This document shows, piece by piece, positions 61,647-64,000 of a stretch of DNA of 64,000 bases. Numbering within the stretch: position 1 is the first letter of the stretch; every line of letters starts with the position of its first letter. The DNA is from Bacillus sp. SB49 (GTDB lineage Bacteria > Bacillota > Bacilli > Bacillales > Halobacillaceae): the NCBI RefSeq assembly GCF_000469135.2, contig NZ_CP048117.1, forward strand, positions 1,215,501 to 1,279,500. The letters run 5' to 3'. The notes beneath the pieces were generated by a model. That model was not told the origin of the DNA and did not search any database. It worked only from the letters and a program-made list of their open reading frames with translations. The position numbers were made by a program, and so were the translations under genes.

Positions 61647-62903
61647 ATGGAACAGCGGTTGGAAGGATTGGCAGAACAGGTGAAGGAACAATTCGGTTTA
61701 CGCGATTATACGCTCGCGCGGGAACACATTCATCGGAGGGTAGGTCCGAATCGGGAGACACAGTTTATCTACAGCATGGAATGGTTTCCGAGCGATTCGG
61801 ATCAGGACGATGAAGATCTCAATCCGGAAGGGACGGCAAGCATCGAAGTCGATGTCCATACAGGGCAGCTGCAGCATGTGATTTTTGTAGGCGGGGTGAC
61901 CCATGCGGAGTCGATTGTTCTGGATGATGAAGCAAAAGTCCGACGCTGGATCGAAACAGAGACCGGGGTAAACGTGGCCGAGCAGACGGAACAGGCAAGC
62001 GGGGAGATAAGAACGTATCAGTACCATAGTGTGATCGACGGGATACGTACGACTCCGGCTGGGACGATCGAGATCCGTCTTGATGAAGCAGGGAGGCTCG
62101 TGTTCTTCACCATACACGGACGGTTCCCGCAAAAGGAAGAGGCGGACGTGGAGTCCTTCGCCCTCACGACGGAAAAGGTGAAAGAGATTGTCATGGAGCA
62201 GCTGCAGCTGTTGGAATTCCCGGTGATGGAAAAGGAATGTTTCGTCTCTGCGTTTGCACTCGAAGAAATCTATGTGACCAATGACGGCAGGGAAACGCTT
62301 CCTTTTCAGCTCTTTTGGTCGGAGCAGAGGGTGGAACGGGACGAGATTTTGACTTACTCTTCTCCTCTTCGGGGGACGGTGGAAACGCAGGAAATCGATC
62401 TATCCGAAGAAGTGAGCCTGGAGCAGTTGGAAAAACAGGAGCCCCACCCGGACCTTGAGCCGCTGGAACCGGGTACGGTTGATCGGGTCGATAAGGCGAT
62501 TGTGCGCTTCCTGCGGATGAATCATCCGGAAGACAGTGGGAAATGGCGCTGGAAGAACGTCTGTCGGGACCATGGTTATGTCGTCGCAGAGCTGGAGGAA
62601 GTGGAAAAGACGAGGACCGTTTTCCAAAGGAAGCTGAAGCTGTTCTTAAGCAAGGATGGTGGAGAGGTTCTTACCCATATCGACACGGGCGCATTTCTGG
62701 AGATGTTCGAGGCGTTCGAAGCGGCCGACACGGCGAAGTACACTAAAACAGAGGCGTATGAGCTCCTGAAAGATAAGCTGAAGCTCCGTCCGACGTATGT
62801 GCTGGACAGGACGACCGGCAGATACTGCCTTTGCGGACTGCTTGACTGTGATGATGCTGTATTGAGTCACTCGGGGGAAATCGTGCCGCTCGCGGATTTA
62901 TAA
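61647..62903 (+). CDS. YcdB/PepSY-like domain protein, cytoplasmic
   Basis: A 418-aa acidic protein with no signal peptide. It resembles the YcdB/YcdC-type (DUF4901) proteins: repeats of a PepSY-like strand-helix pattern (IEVDVHTGQLQHVIFVGG.., TIEIRLDEAGRLVFFTIHG) followed by helical segments. The C-terminus has three cysteines (YCLCGLLDCDD). Its role is unknown. GAAGAGGTGGGG precedes ATG 61647. Confidence 0.7.
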   Translation: MEQRLEGLAEQVKEQFGLRDYTLAREHIHRRVGPNRETQFIYSMEWFPSDSDQDDEDLNPEGTASIEVDVHTGQLQHVIFVGGVTHAESIVLDDEAKVRRWIETETGVNVAEQTEQASGEIRTYQYHSVIDGIRTTPAGTIEIRLDEAGRLVFFTIHGRFPQKEEADVESFALTTEKVKEIVMEQLQLLEFPVMEKECFVSAFALEEIYVTNDGRETLPFQLFWSEQRVERDEILTYSSPLRGTVETQEIDLSEEVSLEQLEKQEPHPDLEPLEPGTVDRVDKAIVRFLRMNHPEDSGKWRWKNVCRDHGYVVAELEEVEKTRTVFQRKLKLFLSKDGGEVLTHIDTGAFLEMFEAFEAADTAKYTKTEAYELLKDKLKLRPTYVLDRTTGRYCLCGLLDCDDAVLSHSGEIVPLADL

Positions 62904-62924
62904 AGCAACCTTCTTACAGAAAGA

Positions 62925-62965
62925 AAAAAACACCCCTACCGGATTTGGATGGGGTGTTTCTTTTA
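62925..62965. terminator. bidirectional terminator
   Basis: AAACACCCC-N-CC pairs with GG-N-GGGGTGTTT, flanked by A and T runs, between convergent genes. Confidence 0.88.
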
Positions 62966-62966
62966 T

Positions 62967-64000
62967 TCAATACACTAACCCGACGGCAGAGAATACGAAT
63001 AACAAACAAAGGACGAGAATCGGCAGGTTGTATTCTTTTCTGATGATGGTAAGCAGGGCGAATATACCAAGGGAAATCGTCGACAGGGCACTCGCTGCGT
63101 AACTTGCAGAGACGGCGACGGAAAACCAATCCATTAAAATGGTTGCATAGACGAGCAGAACACCAATGACGAAGGAATATTTTTTCATAAGCAGGGTGGT
63201 ACGGTCGACTGCTTTTGCCGGTTTAATAGTCACATTCCCCAGGAGATCGCGATTACTGATTTTCGTATATTCTTCATTCAGTCTCGGGTAAATCGGCTGC
63301 ATATAAGGTGCTTTATTCTGAATCGAATCGAATCCCCAGGCGAGGCGTGTATCTCCAATCATATAGGTGGAGCTGTCTGTCGGCGGATCGACGGATGAGT
63401 AAGAGGGGGTAAGCTCCCGTTCCGGGTCGATGGAAAATACGACACGGTTTCCTTCTATACCTTCTTCGTATTTCTTTTTATTAGAGAAGACTCCGTACTT
63501 GATGGTCGCTCCGATATTGCGAAGTGGATGCCGGAAAAAGGTCCACATGGCGATGCTTACGTCCATGGGTGTCCATCCCTTCCCTTCAAGGAAAACCTCA
63601 TTCCAGGCGTGCGGTTCATTCTTCCCCATCCAAGCCCCGACGAGCACTCTTGCCGGGATGCCCAAGGAACGGCAGTAGGAAGCGAGAAGCGCAGAAAGCT
63701 CTCCGCAGTCTCCTTTTTTTGAAGCTTTACAGTAGTGAACCCCCCGTTTGTTGAATTTCGTTGAGTATTTATAATGGTCACGGATGTGTCGGAAAAGAAG
63801 GCGTACTTTCGCATGATCGTCGACGGCGTCACGGACGATTTGTTGTGCTTCTTGCAGCGTCTCCTCATCAACCGGTATGAGAGAGGAGCTTCTGAGGAAG
63901 AAGGCTTTTTCTTCTGCGCTTTTTCCTACCGGGTCCCAATAACCTGCCTCCGCCTTCATGGAAAGCTGTGTATTTCCATCCAAGTGGAAGAAATAGAGAT
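62967..64000 (-). CDS. transglutaminase-like domain membrane protein, partial (5' end beyond window)
   Basis: At least 343 codons; the frame is open to the window end, so the start lies outside. A transglutaminase core is clear: KKGDCGELSALLASYCRSLGIPARVLVGAWMG with the catalytic Cys, then PHAWNEVFLEGKGWTPMDVS with His and Asp. Two or three membrane helices occupy the C-terminal 75 residues (SFVIGVLLVYATILMDWF.. and ILVLCLLFVFSAVGLVY). It may act on peptides or proteins at the envelope; no partner genes are visible. Confidence 0.9.
   Translation of the reverse strand, partial: LYFFHLDGNTQLSMKAEAGYWDPVGKSAEEKAFFLRSSSLIPVDEETLQEAQQIVRDAVDDHAKVRLLFRHIRDHYKYSTKFNKRGVHYCKASKKGDCGELSALLASYCRSLGIPARVLVGAWMGKNEPHAWNEVFLEGKGWTPMDVSIAMWTFFRHPLRNIGATIKYGVFSNKKKYEEGIEGNRVVFSIDPERELTPSYSSVDPPTDSSTYMIGDTRLAWGFDSIQNKAPYMQPIYPRLNEEYTKISNRDLLGNVTIKPAKAVDRTTLLMKKYSFVIGVLLVYATILMDWFSVAVSASYAASALSTISLGIFALLTIIRKEYNLPILVLCLLFVFSAVGLVY

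Overview
The window looks like chromosomal DNA of a moderately salt-adapted Bacillaceae (Halobacillus/Salimicrobium-like Firmicute). The grounds are AGGAGG-type ribosome binding sites, a T-box ilv-leu operon, a yybP-ykoY riboswitch, sporulation genes (cwlJ, a YjcZ-type peptide), a CYP102 P450 with its TetR repressor, acidic proteins and a PutP-type Na+/proline symporter. The genus is inference only. No tRNA, rRNA, insertion sequence, prophage or CRISPR array was seen.

Layout. 0.2-3.4 kb: a degenerate M50 protease-like protein, a MazG-like protein, a LuxR-type regulator with a PilZ-like membrane protein, and a YjcZ peptide. 3.4-13.8 kb: branched-chain amino acid locus ilvE / T-box leader / ilvBHC-leuABCD-ilvA. 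13.8-20.7 kb: alpha/beta hydrolase, Fur-boxed siderophore ABC importer of YclNOPQ type, MerR regulator and small proteins. 20.8-30.9 kb: beta-hydroxyacid dehydrogenase, small membrane peptides, TetR/CYP102 pair with palindromic operators, formaldehyde dehydrogenase, C45-type acyltransferase, hydrolase, CwlJ. 31.0-34.9 kb: phosphatase-GNAT fusion, a Fur-boxed small membrane protein, a cupin, and a Mn-type riboswitch in front of a CNNM/CorC transporter. 35-40.3 kb: a 35-aa peptide plus putP, DedA-UppP pair, small envelope proteins. 40.3-44.9 kb (minus strand): M20 amidase / YtcJ-type amidohydrolase / DUF3311 / sodium symporter operon. 45.2-49.6 kb: methyltransferase-GNAT, an ArsR-YdcZ transporter module with an apparently leaderless regulator, and an FhuF-like ferric reductase. 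49.8-54.7 kb: NIS siderophore operon (two IucA/IucC synthetases plus a fold-III PLP enzyme). 54.6-64 kb: MerR/membrane protein pair with a 19-bp-spacer promoter, acetyltransferases and methyltransferase, PadR-DUF2812 operon, LytTR-DUF3021 operon, one frameshifted small gene, a YcdB-like protein and a transglutaminase protein cut by the window edge.

How it fits together. Three predicted Fur sites (14.78, 32.22, 49.66 kb) link siderophore synthesis, ferric reduction, import and one small membrane protein into an iron-starvation response. Several regulators sit beside likely targets with operators that can be read directly: TetR/CYP102, ArsR/YdcZ, MerR/membrane protein, PadR/DUF2812. A roughly 125-bp structured repeat occurs twice with matching changes in both stem arms, plus a possible remnant. 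No wholly new multi-gene system is certain here; the best candidates for new biology are the compact siderophore operon, the leaderless ArsR module, the Fur-boxed small protein, the symporter-linked peptide and the covarying repeat.
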